This document shows, one piece after another, positions 1 to 8,006 of a stretch of DNA of 14,580 bases. Positions within the stretch are counted from its first letter, which is position 1. Every line of letters starts with the position of its first letter. The notes beneath the pieces were generated by a model. The model did not search any database. It worked only from the letters and a program-made list of their open reading frames with translations, and was not told where the DNA came from. Source of the DNA: Lonsdalea britannica. Its GTDB lineage: Bacteria > Pseudomonadota > Gammaproteobacteria > Enterobacterales > Enterobacteriaceae. Made by a program: the position numbers and the translations under genes. The stretch spans positions 1-14,580 of the forward strand of contig NZ_CAMKXG010000063.1 in the NCBI RefSeq assembly GCF_946477055.1, read 5' to 3'.

Positions 1-81
1 AGTTCAGCTAATGCTGGCGTGATATCTGAAGAGGAAAGGGTCATAAAACAGCAAGCTATCGCGATGAAAACAGGGAGTTAA
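1..81 (+). CDS. possible C-terminal tail of an unknown protein (partial, 5' end outside the window)
   Basis: Frame 1 is open from the first base to a TAA at 79-81 and encodes 26 residues rich in charged and polar amino acids (it contains EEERVIKQQAIAMKTGS at its end). I do not recognise the family. A 26-codon open frame can arise by chance. Support comes only from the plausible composition and from a stem followed by five T residues 17-80 bases downstream, on the same strand, as expected for a gene end. The start lies outside the window. Confidence 0.3.
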   Translation, partial: SSANAGVISEEERVIKQQAIAMKTGS

Positions 82-97
82 TCTACCGTGGCGACGG

Positions 98-162
98 GCC
101 GTCGTCGTATAACTAAGCGCCATAAGCTAGGTAGCTTTGCTATATGCCGACGGCGAGTTTTT
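98..162 (+). terminator. terminator-like branched stem with T-run
   Basis: GCCGTCG at 98-104 pairs perfectly with CGACGGC at 148-154. A smaller perfect inverted repeat (AAGCTA/TAGCTT) lies inside the loop, and TTTTT follows at 158-162. The T-run is on the plus strand, so it would end transcription of the partial gene at the left edge rather than of the minus-strand regulator. The large loop makes it a weak example. Confidence 0.33.
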
Positions 163-163
163 C

Positions 164-1147
164 TCAAAACCGCTCTTTGATTTGCCCCGGCGTCACGCCG
201 AAAGTGCGGCGCAGGGCGGTGGTGAAGTTGGCCGAGCTATTGTAGCCAGCGAGGCTGGCCGCCTGAGAGATAGGTATGCCGTCGCGTTGCAACGCCAGCA
301 TGGCGCGCCGTAGTCGGCAGGTGCGCAGGTATTCGAAGACGGTGACGTTGAAGGTGTGGCGGAAATGACGCTGGAGCGTACTGGCGCTCATGTTGACGCA
401 CTTGGCGATTTCATCCATCGAGAGCTGGTCCGCTTCGCCGCTTTCCAGCATGTCGCGGACTTGCTGAATGCGGTGGTGATTGCGCAGGTCGATGCCGTCC
501 CGGTGCTTGGTCTGGCTTTGGGCGGTCAGAGAGCTGAGGGCTTCGATAATCAGCAACATGCACTGACTTTCCAGATACAGCCGCTGCAGCGGGGTGCTAC
601 AGCCTGGCGAATTGAGGATCTGCCAGGCGATGGTCTGCGCTTGCCGGGACGGTATCCACAGGTGGGTGGCGAGGTGGGTTTGCGAGAAATCGTAGATGGC
701 CTGCCAATCACTGACGCTGTCCATCAAATTACCGTACAACCACTCCTGACTGAAGGTCAGCGATACCGTTCGCTCATGTTCATTACGCTTGCCGTGGCGG
801 CTGAAACGCGTGGGCTCGGTGAGCGCGATGAGCGACGCGGGCTGGACGTTGCCGAGATGCAGCTGCTGCTCGCCATAGGTCACATGCGCGATGCCGTTGA
901 CGACAATCGCCAGCTTGAGCGCGCCGTTCAGGAGCGTCTGCGTTTTCATCGTGGTCAGATTCACCACATCTGCGGTGTGCAGGATCAAATCGCGGTTGAG
1001 CTGAGTGACGTTAAATTCGCCAAACAACAGCGGCGTATCGTCTATACCGCTCGGCGTCAGAAAGCGATAATCCCTGGTAATTAATTTCGAACTCTGAACA
1101 ATATGATTTTTAAATATATTCTTGGATGCTGGTACTTTATTGTCCAT
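164..1147 (-). CDS. AraC-family transcriptional regulator, probably of the adjacent siderophore receptor
   Basis: This is a 327-residue regulator with an AraC/XylS DNA-binding domain in the last ~100 residues. Two helix-turn-helix units are visible: one around LSMDEIAKCVNMSASTLQRHF, the other around PISQAASLAGYNSSANFTTA, ending in the usual FGVTPGQIKERF. The N-terminal ~200 residues are a sensor-type domain without a clear match. I chose the ATG at 1147 because AGGGA lies five bases upstream; the frame extends 19 codons further to an ATG at 1204 that lacks a good ribosome binding site. The gene is divergent from a FepA-type receptor, the arrangement seen for PchR/YbtA-type regulators that respond to ferric siderophore. 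That role is inferred from context and domain type; the effector is unknown. Confidence 0.9.
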   Translation of the reverse strand: MDNKVPASKNIFKNHIVQSSKLITRDYRFLTPSGIDDTPLLFGEFNVTQLNRDLILHTADVVNLTTMKTQTLLNGALKLAIVVNGIAHVTYGEQQLHLGNVQPASLIALTEPTRFSRHGKRNEHERTVSLTFSQEWLYGNLMDSVSDWQAIYDFSQTHLATHLWIPSRQAQTIAWQILNSPGCSTPLQRLYLESQCMLLIIEALSSLTAQSQTKHRDGIDLRNHHRIQQVRDMLESGEADQLSMDEIAKCVNMSASTLQRHFRHTFNVTVFEYLRTCRLRRAMLALQRDGIPISQAASLAGYNSSANFTTALRRTFGVTPGQIKERF

Positions 1148-1194
1148 GTTTTCCCTTCGTTTTGTCTGGCTATCCTTTGCCATTTCGATGTTTA

Positions 1195-1274
1195 CGCAAA
1201 ACATTTTGCCGTTTTCGCAAACCTCGCATCAGGGAACAAATGTAACAATGATCGCGCCAAAAGGGTAACGCAAA
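1195..1274. promoter_or_regulatory. three CGCAAA direct repeats in helical phase (candidate AraC-regulator sites)
   Basis: CGCAAA occurs at 1195-1200, 1216-1221 and 1269-1274 in the divergent region between the regulator and the receptor. Spacings are 21 and 53 bases, near two and five helical turns, so all three face the same side. The first two are each preceded by TTTGCC (1176-1181 and 1205-1210). AraC-family proteins commonly bind direct repeats in helical phase. Assignment to the neighbouring regulator is inference. The first copy lies upstream of the chosen regulator start, so autoregulation would also be possible. Confidence 0.33.
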
Positions 1275-1283
1275 CGATTATCA
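1269..1283 (+). promoter_or_regulatory. candidate Fur half-site upstream of the receptor
   Basis: The right half ATTATCA (1277-1283) is a perfect match to one arm of the 7-1-7 Fur model TGATAAT-N-ATTATCA, while the left arm matches at only three of seven positions. It sits about 150 bases upstream of a siderophore receptor gene, where iron control by Fur is expected. A second weak element, TGATAAAA, begins at 1411. The evidence is only suggestive. Confidence 0.22.
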
Positions 1284-1434
1284 GTGATGCTTTCTTGCTG
1301 ACGGTTCATCTTTCGCGCCGGTTATTTTGTTTCGCGCGGTACGTTGCTTTCCATTGCGTAAGGGACGATGGAAGGAAATGCCCCGGTCTGTCAGCAGCCG
1401 TCTTTCCAAATGATAAAAAGATAGGGCGATTCAA

Positions 1435-3795
1435 ATGACCAAATACCCACCCCGCCACTGTTTGGCGACGTTGATAGGGTTGGCCTGCTCCACCTTGTCC
1501 GGTCTGACATGGGCCGAGACCGCCGAATCGACGAACACAACCACCGCCGCAGGGGCGGCCGCGATCAACACCAGGGAACCAATCGCGACGACGAAAGCCC
1601 CGACATCCACCGAGACTGCAGCCGCCAACACCAGGGATCAGGGCCAAAGCGCGGAGAATGCGGATACGATGATTGTGACTGCCGCAGAGCAGACTCGTCA
1701 GGCGCCGGGTGTTTCCACCATTACGGCGGAAGATATCAGTAAGCGGCCGCCGGCGAATGATTTGTCGGCACTTATCCGTACCATGCCAGGAGTCAATCTG
1801 TCAGGAAACTCGACCAGCGGTCAACGCGGCAACAACCGGCAGATTGATATTCGCGGCATGGGGCCGGAAAACACGTTGATTCTGGTGGACGGCAAGCCCG
1901 TGTCCAGCCGGAACGCCGTGCGCTACGGCTGGCGTGGCGAGCGCGATACCCGCGGCGACACCGGCTGGGTGCCAGCGGACATGGTCGAGCGTATCGACGT
2001 GCTGCGCGGCCCGGCGGCGGCGCGCTATGGCAATGGCGCGGCAGGCGGCGTGGTGAATATCATTACCAAACCGCCGACGAAAGAGTGGCACGGCGCCTGG
2101 AACGCTTACATGAATATGCCGGTGCATAAAGCGGAAGGGGCGACCAAGCGTACCGACTTCAGTCTGATGGGCGGCCTGACCGATAACCTCAGTCTGCGTC
2201 TCTACGGTAATTTCAATAAAACGCAGGCTGATGCCCGGGACATCAATGAGGGCCACCAGTCGGAGCGAACCGGCGCTTATGCCAGTTCGTTGCCCGCAGG
2301 GCGTGAAGGGGTGCGGAATAAGGACATCAACGGCGTGCTGCGCTGGGACATCACCGCACAGCAGTCGCTGGAGTTCGAGGTGGGCTCAAGCCGTCAGGGG
2401 AATATCTACTCCGGCGATACGCAAAACACCAACAGCAACAGTTACGTGGTCGGCAATTACGGCAAAGAGTCCAACCGGATGTACCGCCAGAACTATGCGA
2501 TGACCCATCGTGGTTACTGGGATAGCGGCATCAGCACGACGTCGTATGTGCAGTATGAACGCACGCAAAACACCCGTATCACGGAAGGGCTGGCGGGAGG
2601 CACGGAGGGTATTTTCTCCAGCGCCAACGACTATGGCACGACCAAGCTGGATACCGTGACCGCGCATAATGAGGTCAATATCCCGTTTGAAGCGCTGTTC
2701 AGCCAGACGGCGACGGTGGGCGTCGAGTGGTCGGAACAAAAAATGAAAGACCCGACGTCGACCTCGCAGGCGCTGTCCGGCGGCACTATCGACGGTTATG
2801 CCAACGGGACGCGCAGCGGCAAGATGTCGGCGCGTATCGCCTCCGTCTTTGCAGAAGACAATATTGAGCTGACGCCCAGCACCATGTTAACGCCAGCGCT
2901 GCGGTTCGATCACCACAGCATTGCGGGCGGCAACTGGAGTCCCGGCCTTAATCTCTCGCAGGAGCTGGGCGACGACTTCACGCTGAAATTGGGCATCGCC
3001 CGCGCGTACAAAGCGCCGAACCTTTACCAGCTCAACCCGAACTATTTGCTATATAGCCGCGGACAAGGCTGCTACGTCAGTGGGACTAACGGCTGTTATC
3101 TGCTGGGAAATGACGAGTTAAAGGCGGAAACCAGCGTCAACAAAGAAATCGGGCTGGAGTTTCACCGTGACGGTTATCAGGCGGGGCTGACCTATTTCCG
3201 CAATGACTACCGCAACAAGATTGAAGCCGGTATGTCCCCGATTGGGAGGAGCACCAATGGCAGCACCTACGTCTTCCAGTGGGAAAACGTGCCCAAAGCG
3301 GTGGTGGAAGGGCTGGAAGGCTCGCTGAATATTCCGGTGTCGGATACCGTCAGCTGGAACAACAACCTGACGTGGATGCTGCGTTCGGAAAACAAAACCA
3401 CCGGGGATTACCTCTCCATCACGCCGCAGTTTACGCTGAATTCATCCGTGAGCTGGCAGGCGACCGACAAGCTGTCGTTGCTGGCCGATTTGACCTGGTA
3501 TGGGCGTCAAAAGCCGAAGAAATATAACTACAAGGGCGAAGCGGTCAGCGGCTCCGAGCTGACGCAGGTCAGCCCGTATTCGGTCGTCGGTCTGAGCGGA
3601 AAGTACCAATTCAATAAAAATGTGAGTCTGACCGCGGGGGTGGATAACCTGTTCGACAAGGGTCAGTTCCGTGCGGGCAATGCGCAGTCAGTGAGGAACC
3701 TGACCACCAATGTCGTCACCATCGCTGGCGCTGGCGCGGCCACGTTCAATGAGCCGGGCAGAACCTTCTTTATGGGTATTAACACCAGTTTCTAA
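1435..3795 (+). CDS. fepA: TonB-dependent catecholate siderophore receptor, FepA/IroN type
   Basis: This 786-residue outer-membrane receptor should import a ferric catecholate siderophore (enterobactin-like) using TonB energy. A signal peptide ends near residue 27 (TWA/ET), followed by an unusual ~49-residue Thr/Ala-rich linker and the TonB box DTMIVTAAEQ at 77-86. The plug domain follows, with FepA landmarks RTMPGVNLSGNSTSGQRGNN, RQIDIRGMGPENTLILVDG, RGERDTRGDT and RGPAAARYGNGAAGGVVNII. The rest is a 22-strand type barrel, including LRFDHHSIAGGNWSPGLNLS, ARAYKAPNLYQLNPNY, the loop cysteine pair GQGCYVSGTNGCYLLG and NDYRNKIEAG, ending in a terminal Phe. The sequence closely resembles E. coli FepA and less closely IroN. 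The ATG at 1435 gives a normal signal peptide; the ribosome binding site is weak (TAGGG). The esterase downstream suggests hydrolysable triscatecholate ligands; exact ligand is inferred. Confidence 0.93.
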   Translation: MTKYPPRHCLATLIGLACSTLSGLTWAETAESTNTTTAAGAAAINTREPIATTKAPTSTETAAANTRDQGQSAENADTMIVTAAEQTRQAPGVSTITAEDISKRPPANDLSALIRTMPGVNLSGNSTSGQRGNNRQIDIRGMGPENTLILVDGKPVSSRNAVRYGWRGERDTRGDTGWVPADMVERIDVLRGPAAARYGNGAAGGVVNIITKPPTKEWHGAWNAYMNMPVHKAEGATKRTDFSLMGGLTDNLSLRLYGNFNKTQADARDINEGHQSERTGAYASSLPAGREGVRNKDINGVLRWDITAQQSLEFEVGSSRQGNIYSGDTQNTNSNSYVVGNYGKESNRMYRQNYAMTHRGYWDSGISTTSYVQYERTQNTRITEGLAGGTEGIFSSANDYGTTKLDTVTAHNEVNIPFEALFSQTATVGVEWSEQKMKDPTSTSQALSGGTIDGYANGTRSGKMSARIASVFAEDNIELTPSTMLTPALRFDHHSIAGGNWSPGLNLSQELGDDFTLKLGIARAYKAPNLYQLNPNYLLYSRGQGCYVSGTNGCYLLGNDELKAETSVNKEIGLEFHRDGYQAGLTYFRNDYRNKIEAGMSPIGRSTNGSTYVFQWENVPKAVVEGLEGSLNIPVSDTVSWNNNLTWMLRSENKTTGDYLSITPQFTLNSSVSWQATDKLSLLADLTWYGRQKPKKYNYKGEAVSGSELTQVSPYSVVGLSGKYQFNKNVSLTAGVDNLFDKGQFRAGNAQSVRNLTTNVVTIAGAGAATFNEPGRTFFMGINTSF

Positions 3796-3798
3796 GGC

Positions 3799-3837
3799 GT
3801 TGCGAGCGAGAACGGCGCTGCCGAGCCGCTCTGCAAC
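3799..3837 (+). other. intercistronic stem-loop between receptor and esterase
   Basis: GTTGC (3799-3803) pairs with GCAAC (3833-3837) and AGCG (3805-3808) with CGCT (3827-3830). No T-run follows, so it is more likely an mRNA processing or stability element than a terminator, which would keep the receptor and esterase genes in one transcript separated by 104 bases. Confidence 0.25.
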
Positions 3838-3899
3838 AATGTCGCCGCCTGTCGGGAAGGAACCCGTTCGGGCGCGACGTCGGTTACACAGGAGGAAGG

Positions 3900-4748
3900 G
3901 TGTATCAATTGCTCAATACCAGGGACGATATCGTTGAGTCGGCGGTGCGCGGCCGCTACCGCGTGATGACGTGGAGCCCCGACGGCGGGGCGGTTCCCCC
4001 GGATGAAGGGTGGCCGGTGATTTACCTGTTAGACGGCGCCAAGTATTTCTCTATGGCGGCTTCCGTGATGGCATCGCTCAGCCGCCCCCGCTGCGGTATT
4101 ACGCCGGGGATTGTGGTTGGGATTGATTATGTCGGCACCTCCCGGCGCGATAAGGATTACCGTCCTGCGGTAGCGCACCGCGTGCTGGAACCCAATCCAC
4201 AGGGCGGCTACTATCCGGCCGGGATGGCTGGCGACGCTGCGGGATTTCGCCGTTTTCTTATCGCTGAATTGAAACCGATGATTGCGGCCCGCTATCCCAT
4301 CGACCTGCAACGCGAAGCGCTGTTCGGGCACTCCTACGGCGGATTGTTTTCCGTTGATACGCTGTTCTGGGCGCGGGAGAGTTTCCAGCATTATTACGCC
4401 TGTAGTCCCTCCGTATGGTGGAATGGCGAGTACATCCTGCGACAGGCGGCTTCCCTCAATCTGCAAACCCCGACGCTTTCGCCGGTGAGTCTGATGTTGA
4501 GCGTCGGCGAATATGAGCAGTCACTGGAGCCGTGGGAGAGGGGATTGCCCTCCGGGCAACGGGAGATCTTGCGAGAGCATCGTCGGCAGCGCAGGATGGT
4601 CGATGGCGTACGCGAGCTGGCGCTGATTTTGAAAAATCGGGCGCCGGAAGTGGATGTTTCCCTGCAAACTTACCCCGGACAGTCGCACCACTCCGTCCCT
4701 TTCCTGGCGTTGCACACCGCCTTACGCCACCATTTCCAGCCGACCTGA
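3900..4748 (+). CDS. siderophore esterase-like alpha/beta hydrolase (IroE/BesA-like, esterase D fold)
   Basis: This 282-residue alpha/beta hydrolase belongs to the putative esterase family that includes IroE and BesA, which open the trilactone of enterobactin-type siderophores. The nucleophile elbow is FGHSYGGLF with Ser145, the oxyanion segment is YLLDG near residue 45, and the catalytic His is probably in GQSHHSVPF (263-264). No signal peptide or membrane anchor is visible, unlike IroE, so it is probably cytoplasmic. It is also much shorter than Fes and lacks its N-terminal domain. The start is a GTG at 3900 with AGGAGG at 3890-3895 only four bases upstream; an in-frame TTG at 3909 is the alternative. 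It follows the receptor on the same strand, which supports release of iron from the imported siderophore. Substrate is inferred from fold and context. Confidence 0.85.
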   Translation: MYQLLNTRDDIVESAVRGRYRVMTWSPDGGAVPPDEGWPVIYLLDGAKYFSMAASVMASLSRPRCGITPGIVVGIDYVGTSRRDKDYRPAVAHRVLEPNPQGGYYPAGMAGDAAGFRRFLIAELKPMIAARYPIDLQREALFGHSYGGLFSVDTLFWARESFQHYYACSPSVWWNGEYILRQAASLNLQTPTLSPVSLMLSVGEYEQSLEPWERGLPSGQREILREHRRQRRMVDGVRELALILKNRAPEVDVSLQTYPGQSHHSVPFLALHTALRHHFQPT

Positions 4749-4820
4749 CCCGTTGCTGTTCGCCCTGCGCCTTATGCCCTGAGTATCCAAGGGCGTAACG
4801 GCAAGGGTGTTATATAACTC

Positions 4821-4836
4821 ATTGATATAAATCACA
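4821..4836 (+). promoter_or_regulatory. candidate FNR/CRP site upstream of acnB
   Basis: TTGATATAAATCAC (4822-4835) matches the FNR consensus TTGAT-N4-ATCAA at nine of ten positions. Shifted by one base, the 16-mer at 4821-4836 matches the CRP core TGTGA-N6-TCACA at eight of ten positions with a perfect right arm. It is centred about 70 bases upstream of the start predicted from the -10 element at 4887-4892, a usual class I activator distance. E. coli acnB is known to be activated by CRP and controlled by oxygen through ArcA. Which factor binds here cannot be told from sequence. Confidence 0.4.
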
Positions 4837-4883
4837 TCATCGTTAGCCTTTTCGTGAACGCATGGTGCGTTTCTGCGCGCCCA

Positions 4884-4892
4884 TGCTATTCT
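4884..4892 (+). promoter_or_regulatory. extended -10 promoter element, distal acnB promoter candidate
   Basis: TGCTATTCT is an extended -10 (TGN plus TATTCT). No convincing -35 hexamer stands 17 bases upstream, which fits an activator-dependent promoter below the CRP/FNR-like site. The predicted start is near 4899. Confidence 0.35.
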
Positions 4893-4962
4893 GCTGACGT
4901 GAGAGAGTGAGCGATTAAGCAACGATAATTCCACCGCGATCGCGGTTAAATACGCCAAATGT

Positions 4963-4971
4963 TGCTATTAT
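4963..4971 (+). promoter_or_regulatory. extended -10 promoter element, proximal acnB promoter candidate
   Basis: TGCTATTAT is a good extended -10 with a predicted start near 4978, giving a leader of about 150 bases. The surrounding bases resemble those at the distal element: both run TGCTATT(N)TG...GAGCGAT. No clear -35 is seen. Confidence 0.35.
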
Positions 4972-5062
4972 GTGAACGAAATAACGAGCGATCACACCGA
5001 GATAGGCTGACGACGCTAAGCCGGGCACGCGAAATCTTGCTTCCACAGGCCGATCTCCAGGC

Positions 5063-5137
5063 ATGAGGATGACCATGGGCACAACGTGCGCGGGTATAAC
5101 GAAGAAGATAATGAGAGCGAGGAGAATGTCGTGCTAG
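5063..5137 (+). other. possible upstream ORF (24 codons) overlapping the acnB start
   Basis: ATG at 5063 opens a 24-codon frame with six Met codons and a basic end ([11 protein letters not shown]) that stops at TAG 5135-5137, seven bases into acnB. An overlap of this type could couple translation of acnB to the leader. The best internal start is the ATG at 5075, with AGGA five bases upstream. There is no other support, and overlap with the acnB ribosome binding site may explain its composition. Confidence 0.18.
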
Positions 5138-7728
5138 AAGAATATCGTAAGCACGTAGCCGAGCGGGCTGCGCAAGGGATCGTCCCCAAGCCGTTAGAGG
5201 CTTCCCAAATGGCGGGTTTGGTGGACTTGTTGAAGCAGCCGCCTGCCGGAGAAGAGGAGTTTCTGGTCGACCTGCTGGTTAACCGCGTGCCGCCGGGGGT
5301 GGATGAAGCCGCCTACGTCAAGGCCGGTTTCCTCGCCGCCGTCGCTTCTGGCGAAGCCACGTCCCCACTGATTTCCCCCGAAAAAGCCGTTGAGCTGCTG
5401 GGCACTATGCAAGGCGGTTACAACATTCATCCGTTAATCAACGCGTTGGACAGCGCCACGTTGGCCCCTATCGCCGCCAAAGCTTTGTCGCACACGCTGC
5501 TGATGTTCGACAACTTCTACGACGTGGAAGAGAAAGCGAAAGCGGGCAACCCGCATGCGCAGCAGGTGTTGCAGTCCTGGGCGGATGCGGACTGGTTCCT
5601 CTCTCGCCCGGCGCTGGCTGAAAAAATCACCGTCACCGTCTTCAAAGTAACCGGCGAAACCAACACCGACGATCTGTCACCTGCGCCGGATGCCTGGTCG
5701 CGCCCGGATATTCCGCTGCATGCGCTGGCGATGCTGAAAAACGCCCGGGAAGGGATCGAACCGGATCAGCCGGGCGCGGTTGGCCCGATCAAGCAGATCG
5801 ACGCCCTGAACAAAAAAGGATTCCCGTTAGCCTACGTCGGCGACGTCGTAGGGACCGGCTCCTCGCGAAAATCCGCCACCAACTCGGTGCTGTGGTTTAT
5901 GGGCGACGACATTCCCTATGTGCCGAATAAACGCGGCGGCGGCGTGGTGCTGGGCGGTAAAATCGCGCCTATCTTCTTCAACACGATGGAAGATGCGGGC
6001 GCGCTGCCGGTCGAAGTCGATGTTTCTAACCTGAATATGGGCGATGTCATCGATATCTACCCGTATAAAGGTGAGGTGCGTCGCCACGATGACGACGCAC
6101 TGCTGGCGACCTTTGAGCTGAAAACCGACGTGCTGCTGGATGAAGTGCGCGCTGGTGGGCGTATTCCGTTGATCATCGGTCGCGGGCTGACCACCAAAGC
6201 CCGTGAAGCGCTGGGCCTGCCGCACAGCGAGGTGTTCCGTATCGCCAAAGAAGTCGCCGACAGCGACAAGGGATTCTCGCTTGCCCAGAAGATGGTCGGC
6301 CGTGCCTGCGGCATGGCGGGTATTCGTCCCGGACAGTACTGCGAGCCGAAGATGACCTCCGTCGGATCGCAGGATACCACCGGGCCGATGACGCGCGATG
6401 AACTGAAGGATCTGGCCTGCCTTGGCTTCTCCGCTGATTTGGTGATGCAGTCCTTCTGCCACACCGCCGCGTACCCGAAACCGGTGGACGTGCAGACCCA
6501 CCATTCGCTGCCGGACTTCATCATGAACCGCGGCGGCGTTTCGCTGCGTCCCGGCGACGGCATCATTCACTCCTGGCTTAACCGCATGCTGCTGCCGGAT
6601 ACGGTCGGCACCGGCGGCGACTCCCACACCCGTTTCCCGATTGGAATTTCGTTCCCGGCAGGCTCCGGTCTGGTGGCGTTCGCCGCTGCGACGGGCGTCA
6701 TGCCGCTGGATATGCCGGAGTCCGTGCTGGTGCGCTTCAAGGGCAAGATGCAGCCGGGCATTACGCTGCGCGATTTAGTCCACGCCATCCCGTATTACGC
6801 GATTCAAGCAGGGTTGCTGACCGTCGAGAAGAAAGGCAAAAAGAACATCTTCTCGGGCCGGATTCTGGAGATCGAGGGGCTGCCGGAGCTGAAAGTGGAG
6901 CAGGCGTTCGAACTGGCTGACGCCTCGGCGGAACGTTCGGCGGCAGGTTGCACCATCAAGCTGGATCAGGCGCCGATCGTGGAGTATCTCAACTCCAACA
7001 TCGTGCTGCTGAAATGGATGATCTCGGAAGGCTATGGCGACCGCCGTACGTTGGAACGTCGCGTTCAGGGGATGGAGAAATGGCTGGCGGATCCGCAGCT
7101 GCTGGAAGCGGATAAAGACGCCGAGTATGCCGCCGTGATCGAGATCGATCTGGCCGATGTGACCGAGCCGATCCTGTGCGCGCCGAACGATCCGGACGAC
7201 GCTCGTCTGTTGTCTTCCGTGGCTAACAGTAAAATCGATGAGGTGTTCATCGGTTCCTGTATGACCAACATCGGGCACTTCCGCGCCGCCGGTAAACTGC
7301 TGGAACAGCATAAAGGCCAGCTGCCGACGCGCCTGTGGATGGCGCCGCCGACCAAAATGGATGCGGCTCAGCTGACGGAAGAGGGCTACTACAGCGTCTT
7401 CGGTAAAAGTGGCGCGAGGGTGGAAATTCCGGGCTGCTCGCTATGCATGGGGAACCAGGCCCGCGTGGCGGATGGTGCGACCGTGGTATCGACTTCCACG
7501 CGTAACTTCCCGAACCGCTTGGGCGACGGCGCCAACGTCTATCTGGCCTCCGCTGAAATGGCGGCGATTGCCGCTTTGTTGGGACGCTTACCGACGCCGG
7601 AGGAGTACCAGACTTATATGGCGCAGGTCGACAAAACGGCGCTCGATACCTATCGCTATCTCAACTTTGACCGACTGTCTCAGTACACGGAAAAAGCGGA
7701 TGGAGTGATCTTCCAAAGCGCCGTGTAA
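5131..7728 (+). CDS. acnB: aconitate hydratase B (bifunctional, 2-methylisocitrate dehydratase)
   Basis: AcnB is the main TCA-cycle aconitase, isomerising citrate to isocitrate through cis-aconitate, and it also dehydrates 2-methylcitrate-pathway intermediates. The three [4Fe-4S] ligands are present: Cys710 in [10 protein letters not shown], and Cys769 and Cys772 in GCSLCMGN. The N-terminal HEAT-like domain ([15 protein letters not shown] onward), the swivelling domain with [19 protein letters not shown] and [12 protein letters not shown], and the core with [15 protein letters not shown] follow the E. coli order. I start it at the GTG at 5131, which has GAGGAG six bases upstream and gives exactly 865 residues, the E. 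coli length; the frame is open 15 codons further upstream to a GTG at 5086 that adds an acidic, non-conserved segment. The gene stands alone with its own terminator. When the cluster is lost, AcnB is known to bind mRNA. Confidence 0.98.
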   Translation: MLEEYRKHVAERAAQGIVPKPLEASQMAGLVDLLKQPPAGEEEFLVDLLVNRVPPGVDEAAYVKAGFLAAVASGEATSPLISPEKAVELLGTMQGGYNIHPLINALDSATLAPIAAKALSHTLLMFDNFYDVEEKAKAGNPHAQQVLQSWADADWFLSRPALAEKITVTVFKVTGETNTDDLSPAPDAWSRPDIPLHALAMLKNAREGIEPDQPGAVGPIKQIDALNKKGFPLAYVGDVVGTGSSRKSATNSVLWFMGDDIPYVPNKRGGGVVLGGKIAPIFFNTMEDAGALPVEVDVSNLNMGDVIDIYPYKGEVRRHDDDALLATFELKTDVLLDEVRAGGRIPLIIGRGLTTKAREALGLPHSEVFRIAKEVADSDKGFSLAQKMVGRACGMAGIRPGQYCEPKMTSVGSQDTTGPMTRDELKDLACLGFSADLVMQSFCHTAAYPKPVDVQTHHSLPDFIMNRGGVSLRPGDGIIHSWLNRMLLPDTVGTGGDSHTRFPIGISFPAGSGLVAFAAATGVMPLDMPESVLVRFKGKMQPGITLRDLVHAIPYYAIQAGLLTVEKKGKKNIFSGRILEIEGLPELKVEQAFELADASAERSAAGCTIKLDQAPIVEYLNSNIVLLKWMISEGYGDRRTLERRVQGMEKWLADPQLLEADKDAEYAAVIEIDLADVTEPILCAPNDPDDARLLSSVANSKIDEVFIGSCMTNIGHFRAAGKLLEQHKGQLPTRLWMAPPTKMDAAQLTEEGYYSVFGKSGARVEIPGCSLCMGNQARVADGATVVSTSTRNFPNRLGDGANVYLASAEMAAIAALLGRLPTPEEYQTYMAQVDKTALDTYRYLNFDRLSQYTEKADGVIFQSAV

Positions 7729-7775
7729 TTCACGGATGTAAAATCGCATGCTAAGCGCTATAGTGCGCGTCGCAT

Positions 7776-7797
7776 AAGGGGGCCTCTGGCCCCCTTT
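7776..7797 (+). terminator. Rho-independent terminator of acnB
   Basis: AAGGGGGCC (7776-7784) and GGCCCCCTT (7788-7796) form a perfect nine-pair stem with a three-base loop, followed by a short T-run (TTTATC). It starts 48 bases after the acnB stop. The A/T ends could allow weak activity on the other strand too, but no minus-strand gene ends here. Confidence 0.85.
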
Positions 7798-8006
7798 ATC
7801 ATGATGGGCCGGTGCAGCCAGAGAAGATATAACGCGTAGAGTGTCTCTGAGCATGAGCCTTGTCGGTACGGCGACGAGGACTGAATACCGTCGGTCTCTC
7901 GAGCGGCGAAGCCCCTGTTGGTGGGGGGCTCGGCTTTGGGCGGGGGACTTCTGCCTCACATCACGATGATGATACTGATAACCAGCTTATTCACAGGAGC
8001 GACGGG

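Noticed and set aside
356..1084. Plus-strand 242-codon ORF opposite the AraC regulator
   Set aside because: It is a shadow of the regulator, with no ribosome binding site and no recognisable domain.
5086..5130. 15-residue acidic N-terminal extension of AcnB from a GTG at 5086
   Set aside because: The GTG at 5131 has GAGGAG at six bases and yields exactly the E. coli length with all cluster cysteines at the same numbers.
5827..6627. Long minus-strand ORF (266 codons) opposite acnB, with other long antisense frames at 6057-6566 and 6775-7311
   Set aside because: These are antisense shadows of a GC-rich, highly conserved acnB. They are His- or Arg-rich without domains and have no promoter or ribosome binding site support.
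7909..7930. GC-rich stem AAGCCCC...GGGGGCT upstream of yacL as a terminator
   Set aside because: No gene ends nearby, the true acnB terminator is 110 bases upstream, and no T-run follows.
7860..8006. 49-codon N-terminal extension of YacL
   Set aside because: YacL starts at MDYEFLRD in E. coli and the ribosome binding site lies at that ATG. The extension is Gly/Ser-rich, non-conserved and includes the ribosome binding site itself.
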